A DNA stretch of 64,000 nucleotides from Membranipora membranacea. Taxonomy: Eukaryota > Bryozoa > Gymnolaemata > Cheilostomatida > Membraniporidae. The notes beneath the pieces are model-generated. The model was not told the DNA's origin and made no database searches. It saw only the letters and a list, made by a program, of their open reading frames with translations. The translations under genes and the position numbers were made by a program. The stretch is from the NCBI GenBank assembly GCA_914767715.1, contig OU612068.1, forward strand, positions 9,424,001 through 9,488,000, in the 5' to 3' direction. Of the stretch, positions 12,251-24,200 are shown piece after piece; the first letter of the stretch is position 1, and the number at the start of each line of letters is the position of its first letter.

Positions 12251-14742
12251 TGTCCTCAGATACAGCAGATAGGCTAAAAAAGTAATAGCAAGTCAATAGA
12301 ACATTGTATCTGTATAGATTCGATTATGTTTTATGCTCCCTAGCTAGGGAACCTGATTTCATCATGTTCCAACCCAATAATATATTTCAAGGATGGTGAA
12401 ATAACACAATGATGTATATGGATCTAAACACTGGTTTTAAGCAGGATTCTGAAAGGGTTAGCAAAGGTGCTCTAGTTTTGTAGCTTTGTCCGTCTATATG
12501 TCATCTACCCTACAATATGAAGTCTTTAAATTGGAACCATGGAATGTTTGATTTCTATTTCAACATCAACTCATAATTGTATTTCCTATTCAATATGTCT
12601 TTCACTCAACCCACCTCTTGGAACATCTTTGAGTAGGTACACAAGGCTCGCTAGTTCCTGATCAGCCTCTTGTTCAGAGAAGCCCATTCTCTCTCTGAAT
12701 AATCACATCTGTCTCATAGATAGGATCTGTCACAACAATAACAAAGCTGTCAATACTGTTCAATTCAAGAACTGACTCGTCTGCGAGTCTGAGAACGAAC
12801 ACTGATGACATCCACTGCAAGTTTGAAACTGACTGATTCTACCTTCTTGCTTCACGATATTAATGGAAATCCTGCTTCAGCATAATGTAAATACCTGCTG
12901 TGACACATATCGGTTGTCTTCCATCCGATAAAATAAATGACCAGTAGTGAAGATATGTCAATGTCTTGTGTGGCTTTATCCTTGGGATTTCAAGTGGTAG
13001 GGCCATACTGGGGAGGGTATGGCAGGGGAGCTGTCGCACACTGCCTTAAGGGGAAATGTTTTGTAATGATGGTTGAAGGGATTATAACCTGGGACATTTC
13101 AGCCCATTATACAAGGACAGCAATAATAGTTATTGCTTTGTGCAAGGCCCGCAATATTTGCAGCTTATTTTGGGGTAGGGTCATTAACCTTTGACCCCTT
13201 GCCGCCCCTCTAAGAATACAGCCCTGATGTTATGTATAGTAAACTTTCCATGCCTTGTCTGAAATGCTCTCAAAGAAGATTAATATCATTCTAATGGAAA
13301 TATGGAATGGTAATAGATTATAGTCCTTTAATCAAGTGAAATGATGGAGTTGGCAGTGCCTGGATATATCGGTTTCTCAGGGTGGCTGAGACTCTTTTGG
13401 TCCACAAACATTTGTACAATGGTTGCAATGTTGTGTGTATTGATTCAGGATATTATTTCTTGAAGACATCAAACCCAAGAATAAAATAAAATCAAAAGGT
13501 ATTGCAGCTTTTTCAATTACGAAAAAAATAATTCTAAATCAAACAGATGAAATCTGAAAAAATGAGAGCTTCCATAAGTTTAGACTCTCACTTTAACTGT
13601 CTTTCCGCCTGGTGGGCGTGACAACGAGTTTGCTAGTCGGCAGTCTCATTTTAACATTTTTGTATATACCTTTAATACAGTCCTACCTCCTTGGTTCTAC
13701 TTATTTCAGTTTTTATAGGAAGCAATAAACACAGATCACATACAAAAACATGATAGAACAAATGAGGCCTGCAACATCAGCTTGTGAAAATATCCTAACC
13801 CTCCATTGATAAACTTGGCTGGTCAATTAGGAGAAGCCAGACTGGCTCCGTTTCTCTCTCATTATGAAACCAGCAGTACTATTAACATCTAATGTCTGAT
13901 ATACTTAACATATACAGAGAATGAATTAAATTATTATCTACCATCACACTGGTTTTTAGATTTCGATAAATTTTGAAATTCAGAATTCACATATCCAGCA
14001 ACTCACTGCATGCAGCCATCCTGTATTTTAATCGTGATTAGATAGAGATTATTCTTAATTGAGGTATGATCTGTCTATCTATGAGCTTCATACTCATACT
14101 CATACTCAAATGAAGAGACATACGATTCTTGTCTGATTGTTATACAATCTGGCCTCCACAAAACAAAGCTTGTCAAGACAGGCTTCATATATACTAGCAG
14201 TTTAATGTGTAAACGTAGGCCGAGGTCAGTAAGTCATTATCAATGCCATTGCATTAATAAGATGTTACCCTCTGATCTCTGTTGATGAGGGAGTGAGTCA
14301 GCTGGTATTAACTTGAACCATCAATTTAATTACTTGTTATGTCTTACATACTTACATGCATACATATACCATCATGATTTTAGCAGGCAGCATTAGAAAG
14401 AATACTTTTTTTCTTTCTCATAATACTTTGCTTATGATTTTCAATACAAGGCATTCAAAAGATGAGAAAGTCTTTCAGAAAGACGAGATCTTTGGAACCG
14501 AACATTTGGTAATGCCAAATCACTCACTATTTTGGTTTTTCAATAAGGCCAAACCAAACCTATCATGTGCAGTGGACGATTGGGTACTGAGTCCTCTGAC
14601 TCTCTCAATGGGGTCAGACACCTGGCGCAATTTTTGTTAATAAAAAGCAGCATTATATGATCTGTATATTATCCTCTGTAATCTGTATTAACTGGGTGTA
14701 ATCATTGTACCCTTGTTAAAAAATGAAGGTTGAGAAAAGAAT
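12251..14742. other. Intergenic region upstream of GPCR
   Basis: AT-rich. I see short ORFs without family resemblance and a few tandem CATACT units near 14092. No gene, clear transposon end or RNA supported. Confidence 0.5.
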
Positions 14743-14827
14743 TGCTCCAGGTGAGGCTCGAACTCACAGCCTCCGCATCTCATACTGATTATAAGTACGG
14801 CGCGCTAACCGATTGCGCCACTGGGGC
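14743..14827 (-). tRNA. tRNA-Ile (anticodon UAU) with ~12-nt intron
   Basis: The reverse strand folds as a tRNA. The acceptor stem is GCCCCAG with CTGGAGC plus discriminator A; one C.A mismatch falls at the third pair. The D arm contains TGGCGCAATCGGTTAGC. The anticodon stem CCGTA/TGCGG closes loop CTTATAA, with anticodon TAT. The T arm contains GTTCGAGCCTC (B box). About 12 nt between the loop and the 3' anticodon strand are a canonical-position tRNA intron, leaving a ~73-nt mature RNA. A TTTT run just past the 3' end (14735-14740) is a Pol III terminator. The sequence closely resembles animal tRNA-Ile-TAT genes, which typically carry an intron. Confidence 0.9.
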
Positions 14828-15975
14828 AGGTGGTTATCATCGCGAAAAATTGTATATATAAACTAAAGGCTTTCATGCACTATTGATTATCATATAGCGT
14901 AGCGCTAGGGATTCCCCATAATCAAATCGGCAAAAGGGTTTCCCAAATTATACTGGTAATCATTGACCGGATTGTCAACAAAGCAAATACAAGGATGTCC
15001 TTAGTCTGACCAATGAGTTAGAAACCATATTCATTATTCCAACTGCCAGCCGACACTGATGCTCCAGCTTTGATAAAAAAGAAGGCAGGAAAAATGTCAT
15101 CAGGGTGCAATTTATATCATACCATGCTGCATGTACAAATATCGATCTAACATACTTTTACCTGTGTTGTTAACAGGAAGGTAGAGATAGAGAAAACTAT
15201 CTGCCATCATAGAAATCATAAATACCTCCTGTATTTGTCAATATCTACTTTCTGAGTGAATTAAAGACCGTTACCAACTGAGATGTTAGGCACTCCATAG
15301 CCTCTTAGTCAAACCCTGAATTACAATACCAGATCAGTCTCGGAAGGAGTAAACTAACATGGTATGAAGTTATACAGCACAGTCTCAGTTACTTATATTC
15401 ATATATTCAGAGGATTATTAGTAAAACGTAATCAAAACATCAACATCAAATTAGAGATTCAAAGATCAGACCATTTACAACAGGCCTACAATGCTTAATA
15501 GGAGCTACTAAATTCTCATTCCACAACAAATACACAGCATTACAACAACAAAAAAGATTCGCACACAATAAGGAATCTTATCCTGATATTGGGCTGTCTA
15601 AATAAATATCACAATGGTAATATAAAAGCACATAAGGAGTTTGGGGAGCAATCGACAAAAATAAAAAATCAGATAGGTCTAGTCTTAATCTAAAACTGTT
15701 AGTTTGAGAGCAAAAACTGGTACAATGCAAACAGCGACCAAGAGAGGTACAAAATCTACAACAAAAGGTGCTAAGCCTCAGACTTAAGTTAAATGAGACT
15801 GAGAATTATACAGAAATTCATTCCACATAAGCTCAGACTCAGAGACAATGCTGCCTAGAATATAACAAAACATGCTATTTATTTTTATGACTAACATTAT
15901 AATATGAACGATTGTGAGATACCATGTTTTAACATGAAAAACAGTCATTGATGATGTCTTTCGCCATCACTGCAT
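14828..15975. other. Intergenic, downstream of RIC3
   Basis: AT-rich; includes the presumed RIC3 3' UTR on the minus strand just below 15976. No further feature supported. Confidence 0.5.
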
Positions 15976-18900
15976 TTAATCATCAGAGTCTTCCCCAACT
16001 TCCGGAAAAGCGTGTACATTCCGTCTCCTAACCCCTCCCATTTCAGAATCATCAGGTGCTCCTATCATTTCATCTTCACTGCTCTCGAGCTCAGCGTAAA
16101 TCTCATCTACTTCTTCTCTGTCGACATCCTCAAGCTCGCTGACATCACCCTCACTGTGATGGTCTGAATAATCGTCCTCATCATTGCTCAGATGGGGCTG
16201 ATCATCAGAAACTGGCTTTTGCGATGTGAGTTGATTTAGGTTGTGAATGTCACATTTGCCGTCGTGAGATTCATCAGAATCACTATTATCTGTGTTCTCC
16301 TCGGCGAGTATTTTGTCGGCCATGTCGGTCGTTTTTGTACCGACTGTTTTAATCGCAGACATGAGTTTATTCATTCTACCTTCTACCTCCAGAAGTCTAG
16401 TCTGAAGGCGACGCATTTCTTCAGGAGTCACTGTAAGCATAGAAATAGATCAGTAAGTAAGAGGTAAAGAAGGATAACTCCGACCAGCTCTGCTGGGAGA
16501 CAGATCAGTCAACTTCATTGGCTTGTATTTAGTAGGTGGCATCAAAGAGTCTCTAACTCTAACGCATAAGAATTGATCAGTGTACAATTAGTCTTAGTAT
16601 TAGTATAGTAATGAGGAAAACAAAATATTCATGAAAAGCAAAATTCATCATCATAATATTATGATAACACTAAGACAGAGAACTGAAGCATGTCAGCTTG
16701 TTGTAAGATGAATGAAAACACATTTTTCAAATCCTGTTAAATAATACAAAGCAGACATAGACAGATGTTAGGCCAATTAACTTACTGTACTCCTGATTTT
16801 CACACTTCCTGAGTAAGACATCAGTATCGTCCTCCTTATTTACAGGCGCATCTCGCTCCTTCTTATGTTTGCTACTCTTTTTATTCTGTGATTTTTCTTT
16901 GCTGCTGGCAGATTTAGCTCTGGCAGAATCTGTAGCTGCTTTGGTGGCTCTCACAATCTCCTCCACTGGCTCCAGATCGTCCATCCAGTTCTGAGGTCTC
17001 TCCTCGCCGGCATTTTTTCGTCTCAAGTGTTCCGCTACAGAACATGAATAGCAGTTATATTAAAGATGTAGCCAGGGTTCCCATGCTGCTACACTCCCCT
17101 ATTCAACTATGAGGAGTTACCTTTTCATACCTTGAAAATGCTTTTAGCATTGAACAGGATACACTCTCTTTATTCTACTCTGATAGTGTCTCTGGCGTTT
17201 ATAAGTAGAAGTATGTCTGCCATGTATTGTTACTGATTGCAGGATAAGACCAGGAATTCTCCCTGATAAGACCAAGGAGTTTTAATCCTTGATAAGACCA
17301 ATAGCGCAGTAAGAGCGCTTTAATTCTTGAATATGGGATTGTTTTTATCTAATTTCACTCAAAGAGACTTTGTTAGTCACAAAGTGGGATTATGTCTGAG
17401 GCTTGAGACCAGCTGACTGCCCCCACCATATTACACATATCCCATGACTTGATTTCAGAAAGAGAAATTTATAGTGTAGAAAGTACTGCGATGAGAGCAA
17501 TATTAGGACCCGTTATTAAACCGTGAAGAACAGTACAATTTGTATTGATTCACACTTATTGAGCCAGAATTTAACATTGAACTAAGACTCAATAGATGGC
17601 AGTACATCAGCAGAATACAGTAATACACTACACAAAAGTAAATAAAATCTCATCAATCGATGGCACTGATGTCCTGAATAAATCTGATAACAGCAACTGC
17701 AATACATTGTTAGCTTCTAAATCTTTCTCTCCGCAATCACAACACAGTAAATGCTGAAACCTAACTCAGGGAAATCAATATATGTCACAACTTAGTAACC
17801 CGTGCTGACTGGGAAGATAACTACATAATAAGACTCCTTCCCGAGACATTTGATTTTGACGTTACCAAGACATATTTTGAGCAGTCTGCCTTCATCCTCT
17901 AGAAGTCACACTTTACTCATATTTTTATGTTTCTTTTTGTTATCCCTAGCCAATGTGTTGGCTCTTGTTGATGAGCCAACACATTGGCTAGTTATACCCT
18001 GTCCATGTAACAGTATAAACACCCAACTCTCGCAGCATACATAATGTTTGTGATAAAATAAATCAACCAACTGGCTTGTTTAACAGCCAGACCACAGATC
18101 CTGTGGTCTAGTCGCAACTCCTTCGTAAAATAATCGATGTCTCTTTGTGGATCTTCAAAACCTTCTTAATGAGAGTAAATCAGAAATGGATGCAAGGCCG
18201 TACACAAAACTAGATACCCAGATACCCTACTCGGCAGCCTTTATACCTTACAAATGACCTGCCCCTTCAGTCTTGTAATTACTCTCAGGCTAATCTTTTG
18301 TGGATACTCACCTAACTGGTTGATTTCCTCCGCTCCTCTAACATCCTCTCCTGAGAGAATCCTCTCTAGGTCCAGACCCGCCAGTCGCTCTGTGATCATA
18401 GTATAAACCTCCTCACTGCCATCACCTCGCTTCTTTTTCTTCTTCTTGTCTTCTCCACCTCCATAAACCTAAAAAACCATGTATATTATTGGTTATCTTT
18501 TAAGTAGTGTGTTAGTGTCATCAATAAAAAATAAAATGAACCAGGGATTTAAAAAGAAAAACCATTAAATTTGCATTTTGTAGTGACTATACCTGTGAAA
18601 CTTGATCTGTGTGGGCCATTAGCAGCATATAAATCCAAGAGCAATCAATAGTATTATCAGTGACTAGCACGAAAACAATCTCTTTCAAACTCAGGATTAA
18701 AAAAACATAGTTTGTATAATGGTTATTTACCTTTGATGCGGTGTAAAGCAGATATATAACTATGCCCACAGCATAAATAGGGAGAATCATCCCCATGATT
18801 CCGACTCCCATGCCTTTAGAGGTTGTGTCTGGGGCGTGAGTTTCTCCCCTGGCTCCAGGTGGAGGGGGCCTCATACCAGGCATTGGTTTCCCTCTATTCA

Positions 18901-20447
18901 TCTGCTGAGGTGGATAATCTACAAGAAAAAACACACTGATATTGAAGTGTAAAAAGAAACATACAGAATAAAAAATTTAGTTATGAAATACCAAAAAACC
19001 TAAGCTTGCCTTCACATTTAGCAATTGCAACGGTAAAACCAAATAAAGCAAGAACATTCAGAGATTTCCTGATGTTATTGATTTATTATCTATCACAATA
19101 CATTAAATGTTGCGAGAAAAGGATGCATACACGTCTTTGCCATAAAAAGGAGCTTGCTACTAGAGTATAGAACTTGCTTTTAAAAGAAAGAATCTCATTG
19201 ATCATGATGCACATTTGCCTCAAAAGACAGTCTTTGCCACATGAGCTGCGGTACTTAAAATGTCCAAGACGACCAGAAGGGCATCGTTCTAGAAAATTGT
19301 GGATGATGTGATGTTCATCAGCAAATCAGCACATAACAATTGATTTATTTTTCTGTTCAACAATAGTATCGAGGTCGCCAACATCAAGCCCTAAATTCTT
19401 GGCATCGTCAAAAACCTTTCTTATTAAGTTCTTGTTCTTGGCATAATATGCTTGTGTGCAAAACATGCAGACAATACATCAAGTGAGAAACTACAGAACT
19501 TTTGTACTGCATGGAAGTTTATGGCTTTGAACACAGATACAAAAAATTGGTTACAACATACATTCTTTGACTTGCTATGCCAGTTATTCTTTGCACATAA
19601 TCTTCAAATCTCAGTTTTTTGTCAATGTCTACACCAAGGTATTTTAGAATATTTCTATAGAGCCGTACATTAAAAAGATTCAGGTCTCAAACATTCTGCA
19701 CATACTAAGTCCTAGGCCTTAAGTGTAATCCTGGCTAGGTATTTGGCTTTCAAGTAACCTCTATCTTACACTGGTGGGCGTGCACCTAGCTGACATGGTT
19801 GTATGCGGGCAGCTGAGTCATGGATTCAGGTTTTGACCAACTTTGTTTCCAAGACCAGGACTTGCTGTGAGTTGTGACACATACATGGGTGAAGTAAAAT
19901 AGTGCTGTGACCTCATCTGAATCTTTAAGTTCTATGTTAATACCGTGTTTGTTGCTTTGAGGCGTTCAACACATTTTCATGCTCTAATGATGAAAGGAGT
20001 AAAAATTGTAACTCACTATCATAATTATCATAAATAATAATAGTAGTCATTGTCATGTTGTTGTAACTGTTGATTGTGAAACCAATTTAATTAGTGCAAT
20101 GGCCTGCAATTGCATACTGTTGTAAGGAGTTAGGTATAATTCCTTCTCTTCATTTTGATATCAGTTTTCAACTTCACAATCAGTGTAAGAGGTAGAAGTG
20201 CCTTCTACTCCACATTCAATCTGAGAAGAGATCAGTGGTCAGGAGTAATACCTGGTTGTTTGGGAGTTTGAGGAGCAGCTCCAAATCCAAGTGCCATCTT
20301 CAACATTGGATGGATCATCCTTGGGTATACAGCTCCAAAACAAGCGAGTACAATTGCTGCATAGATAAGAGCTTGCTTTGATGTTATTCCAGATTCTTCC
20401 ATATTCGATTCTGCCCCTGCATGGGTCTTTCTCTTGGAGGTCTCCAT
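15976..20447 (-). CDS. RIC3: RIC3, chaperone of nicotinic-type receptors
   Basis: Five exons in matching phase: 20447-20252, 18918-18731, 18468-18312, 17034-16786, 16430-15976, encoding 414 residues. Exon 1 has a first hydrophobic segment (ALIYAAIVLACFGAVYPRMI). Exon 2 is a Pro-rich linker (PGMRPPPPG), then the diagnostic second membrane segment GIMGMILPIYAVGIVIYLLY, closely matching RIC3 of other animals. Exon 3 starts with a poly-Lys stretch. Exon 4 is charged and low-complexity. Exon 5 opens with a coiled coil (TPEEMRRLQTRLLEVEGRM) aligning with the RIC3 coiled coil, then a very acidic tail ending near VRRRNVHAFPEV, resembling the family's C-terminal RKRN motif. Known role: endoplasmic reticulum protein aiding folding and assembly of acetylcholine and related pentameric receptors. 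An alternative ATG at 20454 is in another frame. Confidence 0.92.
17947..17990. repeat. Perfect 18-bp-arm hairpin in RIC3 intron
   Basis: Arms 17947-17964 and 17973-17990 are exact reverse complements (TAGCCAATGTGTTGGCTC) around an 8-nt loop. It lies in the intron between RIC3 exons 3 and 4. No mature-RNA evidence is visible. Confidence 0.85.
19096..19665 (-). pseudogene. Decayed LINE reverse-transcriptase C-terminal fragment
   Basis: On the minus strand around 19600-19660 a frame reads KYLGVDIDKKLRFEDYVQ, the conserved block after the RT palm in LINE proteins (FLGV.ID..L.F..HV). The following ~450 bp is broken by stops and frameshifts. The distal end (19096-19172) is the dispersed repeat also found at 9049-9125. 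It lies in the first RIC3 intron. Family assignment beyond a non-LTR retrotransposon is not possible. Confidence 0.5.
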
Positions 20448-21288
20448 AGTTCACAACCTGCTTTTTTTTTGGTGAAAAATAAATAATTATTGAAGATCTT
20501 TTGATAAAGGAGGTAGTGATTTTTGTCTTAACCCAAAATCTTAAAATTTAGATGAAATTATGGGGTTATAATTAACCACCCTCACTTCTATACTTCATTT
20601 ATAATCTCAGACTGTTTGTATACATTTCTCCTAGTGAGAAAAGTTTCTAAAGAAATTCATAAGGTCCATGAGTCAGACCAAAGAGTTTGGAAATTCTTTT
20701 ACTACTGTTCCCTGTTCAAGGTTTTTATCATGACACTGAGTCATTAGACCAGATAAGCACTAATTTTTGTACCTTATTCCGGGTAGGATTTGCTCTTCTA
20801 CAACCACAGACAGATAAAAACAGTGCCTCTCATTCTTCCTATAGGCTATTGTATTGCTATTCAGTATTCAGAGTGACTGACTCAGCCACCACTCCTTGCA
20901 ACCAACATCTCATGAGTGGGAGTTTATCTCATGTGCTTAAGCAGTGGTGTTCCTAAACTTGTCTGGAGAACATAATGATATCTATGGTTGTCATGTCCCT
21001 GATAAACCTTGCAACCAAATATTCTCTTGTGATATATAAGCTAGTTGCTTTCAGAGTACTTAGGTACATAGGTGTTATGCTGTTATAATATATTCATTTT
21101 CAACCTAGATAGAGTCTTTTTGTTTTCTTCATGTAAATAATCTTATGCATTTCTCAGCTAATTATTTGAGTAGTAAAAGGAACCTCATCCCCAGCCAAAT
21201 TTATCCTTGGTCAGAATAGAAAAGGTACCAGTGAAAAGAATGGTGATACTGATAACATTGTCACAGTATATTTATTGTTCAGGCTTCT
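20448..21288. promoter_or_regulatory. Divergent intergenic region between RIC3 and the coiled-coil gene
   Basis: The two start codons are 840 bp apart and point away from each other, so promoters of both genes should be here. The plus-strand start follows a possible acceptor (TTCAG before 21283), so a 5' non-coding exon may also lie here. No TATA box or motif stands out clearly. Confidence 0.4.
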
Positions 21289-24200
21289 ATGATGGGAAGT
21301 GGAGCCAGTCAGCCAGTGCCAACTACAACTTACTACCAATATCCTGTACAGCAATATCCGCCCCGACAGCAGCATCAGCAGCATGCTCCCACTGACCCTC
21401 ATGCCCCGCCCAATTATCATGACTATATGAGCAGCGCTCCTCCAAGAGAGCCCTCTCCTCCTCCGGACCCGACTACTGAACCACTTAGTTATCATCACCC
21501 ACCTCCATTGCAACAGCATACTGCAGGTTTGTTGGATATTTAACTAGTTTACGGTTTATGGTAATTCTCATGGCTATGTCTTGACCGGGTCATAATAACA
21601 TAAAGAGATTTCTCAAAACAATATACATTAATTGCTCCTGATTTCTGGTTATAGGATCAATGTTGATATTTTTTGTAATTATGATTCTTTAGAGTGGACT
21701 TCAAACCCATCTTTGCTGCAGTCTTACGGAGAACAGGATTATGCTTTGCGGGAGATGACTTGGCCGATGGAGCAGGCTTTTCCTGGATTAGATCCAATGA
21801 CCTCCCCCACAGTATCCAATGTTACTTCTCCTGCAGAGACAGCTTATGATGCCTCACCCTCTTGCGAGATGTTACTCACTGCTCAAGATGTTAGAGAGGG
21901 TGAGGCTTTCATTGCAGAAATGGAGCAAAAAAGACAAGTAAGTGCATCTGAGGTGTACAACTACAAACTTCTATCACATTATCTTGTGGCGGTCGGCCGA
22001 CTGAGACTAAAAACAGCGGTGGTTTGTAAAAGCACTAAAGCATAACAATGCGAAATTAAACGAGGAAGTATCATAACTATTCATAGCGTGGCAGTGTAGC
22101 GCAAGTTTATTTTTGTTATTTTTGTCTCTATACACTTAGTCTTGTTTGATAGCCCTACTTAACTGGGCAGCCTTAAGCCCATTGGCCTGTGCGGGGTAGA
22201 GTAGAATGTTGGAAGCTTTTTGTGAACCTTTGATTGTTAGTTCAATTAAAATATTACGATGAGAACGTGATAATTTTGGCTAGGTAATAGAATGAACTGG
22301 TGCTTAAAAAGAATCCATTGCTTTTATTACAGGAATATGAGTCTACTCAGACTGAATTGCTCAGGCGGTTGAGAATCCCTGATAATAGAAATCCACAAGC
22401 CAAGGATGAGACAACAGAACTCATTACTATTATCTGCCAATCACATCATTTCCTGTATGGAGGGCATGAAGATGATCTGGTGAGTAATCTCATGTTTCTC
22501 TAAAGCATTCAGGTTTTTTGAATGCATACTTCAATTTTGAATATGCGCCAAATTGACTTCACTATTCTCCAATGTTGACTTATTATGTAGATGGCATATA
22601 CGAACAGTTATATGTACTGTGCATTCTTTTGTTCCTTTGATCATATAAAACAAAATTATTTTTATATTTTTTGCATGTTTCTTGCAGGGTATTGAGTTTG
22701 AACCTGCTGATGACCTAGATGAAGATAACTATATTTTGGGACAGATTGACTCACTCAGTAAGAGGCACCATCAGGTGAGAGATGAATATCGAATCTGAAT
22801 TGCTACTTGCGTATGCCTGCTAAATTTATTTAATATGTGTGTGAGCAAAGTGGAACGAACGAAAAAAAAGAAATCAGGTTTCATCCTTTTGGGCAAGAAT
22901 GATCTCCCCTTGGCTAATCATGCCTTCCACTGCATGATATGCATATCTATATGCAACACACTCTGTGATGCAAGTCTCAAAAACCCACCCAGTACATGTC
23001 TGTTTTGTTTTTGTACAGAATTTCCCTTTTACAAACAAAAAGCACTTCATATCCAGAGTTGAAAAAAACCATGTTTGGATGCCGCCGGCTGCACTCTCAT
23101 CTTTGTAAATGCTGCTCATTTTCTTCAAGCACCACAGAAATCTAAAAAAATAAAATATAAGACCTGTGAGAATTACAACTTATTAGCTAAATATTCATGA
23201 TAGCTGAAATCTGGGTAGTCACTTATAACAACATATGAAAAACTAAAACCTCAGTTTGCTTGATATCCATTTCTCCATTTTTAATTCATCAAAAATAAAA
23301 CATTACTTACTTTTTATCACAATGACAGTGCGACATGACTATAAAAGTATTATTGCTGGTGTATCCGTATTTTGTGTCAGATGCGCCGATCCATAGCTTA
23401 CACTGATCGTGCTCCCGGCAGCATATGTCCGCTGGCTCTGTGCCAACATCTCCATAAGAGCTCGCAATATTGCTGACTCCACAATATTTAGTATCTAAGG
23501 TAGAAATATCAGTAGTGACTTCGTCGAACATAGTGGAATATGTGTCTGTGATGACATTTTGGAAATACAATTTATATATACATATACATATATTTGGGGA
23601 CTATGTCAGATGAAAACTTCAATCAGGATGTGGTGCATATTGTATTTGGGTTTTGCCAGATTTTTGTTCTAGCATTTCAATGGCTACTTTTAAGTCAACC
23701 ATTATGTCACCTGGTTATTGAAGATCTCCCAAAAGTAGAGAACTGCTGAACAGATGTATCTCACCTATTAGTTGATTTTGCTATTATTTGGGTTCTCAGA
23801 GAGGATTTTATCCTATTGTATCTGTTCTGGTCATGTCATTTTGGGCAAAACCAGACTAGCGTTAGACAGCCAATATTAGGTTAGATGGTACCTATTGATT
23901 ATAGTGAATGTGAAATTATCTCAAAGTATCTCATAGGTACACTTTCAGTGATCTTTAAAGATGCTCTCCCCATCCGACAGCCAATCAGATCAGATCCAAT
24001 GCATTGGCTAGGAAGAGATGCTTTCATCTCATTTCCCTTCTCTAGATTTTATATGCATCAAAAAGGATGAGTATCTTAGAGTGTCACAACGGTGTCAGAT
24101 GTATTGGTTAGTAAGGCCGACATAGAAGTTCTCGTTACTCACTTGGATATATGCCATTTATAACAGCTATCTCCCGTTTATTCTTGCTTTTCTCAATTCC

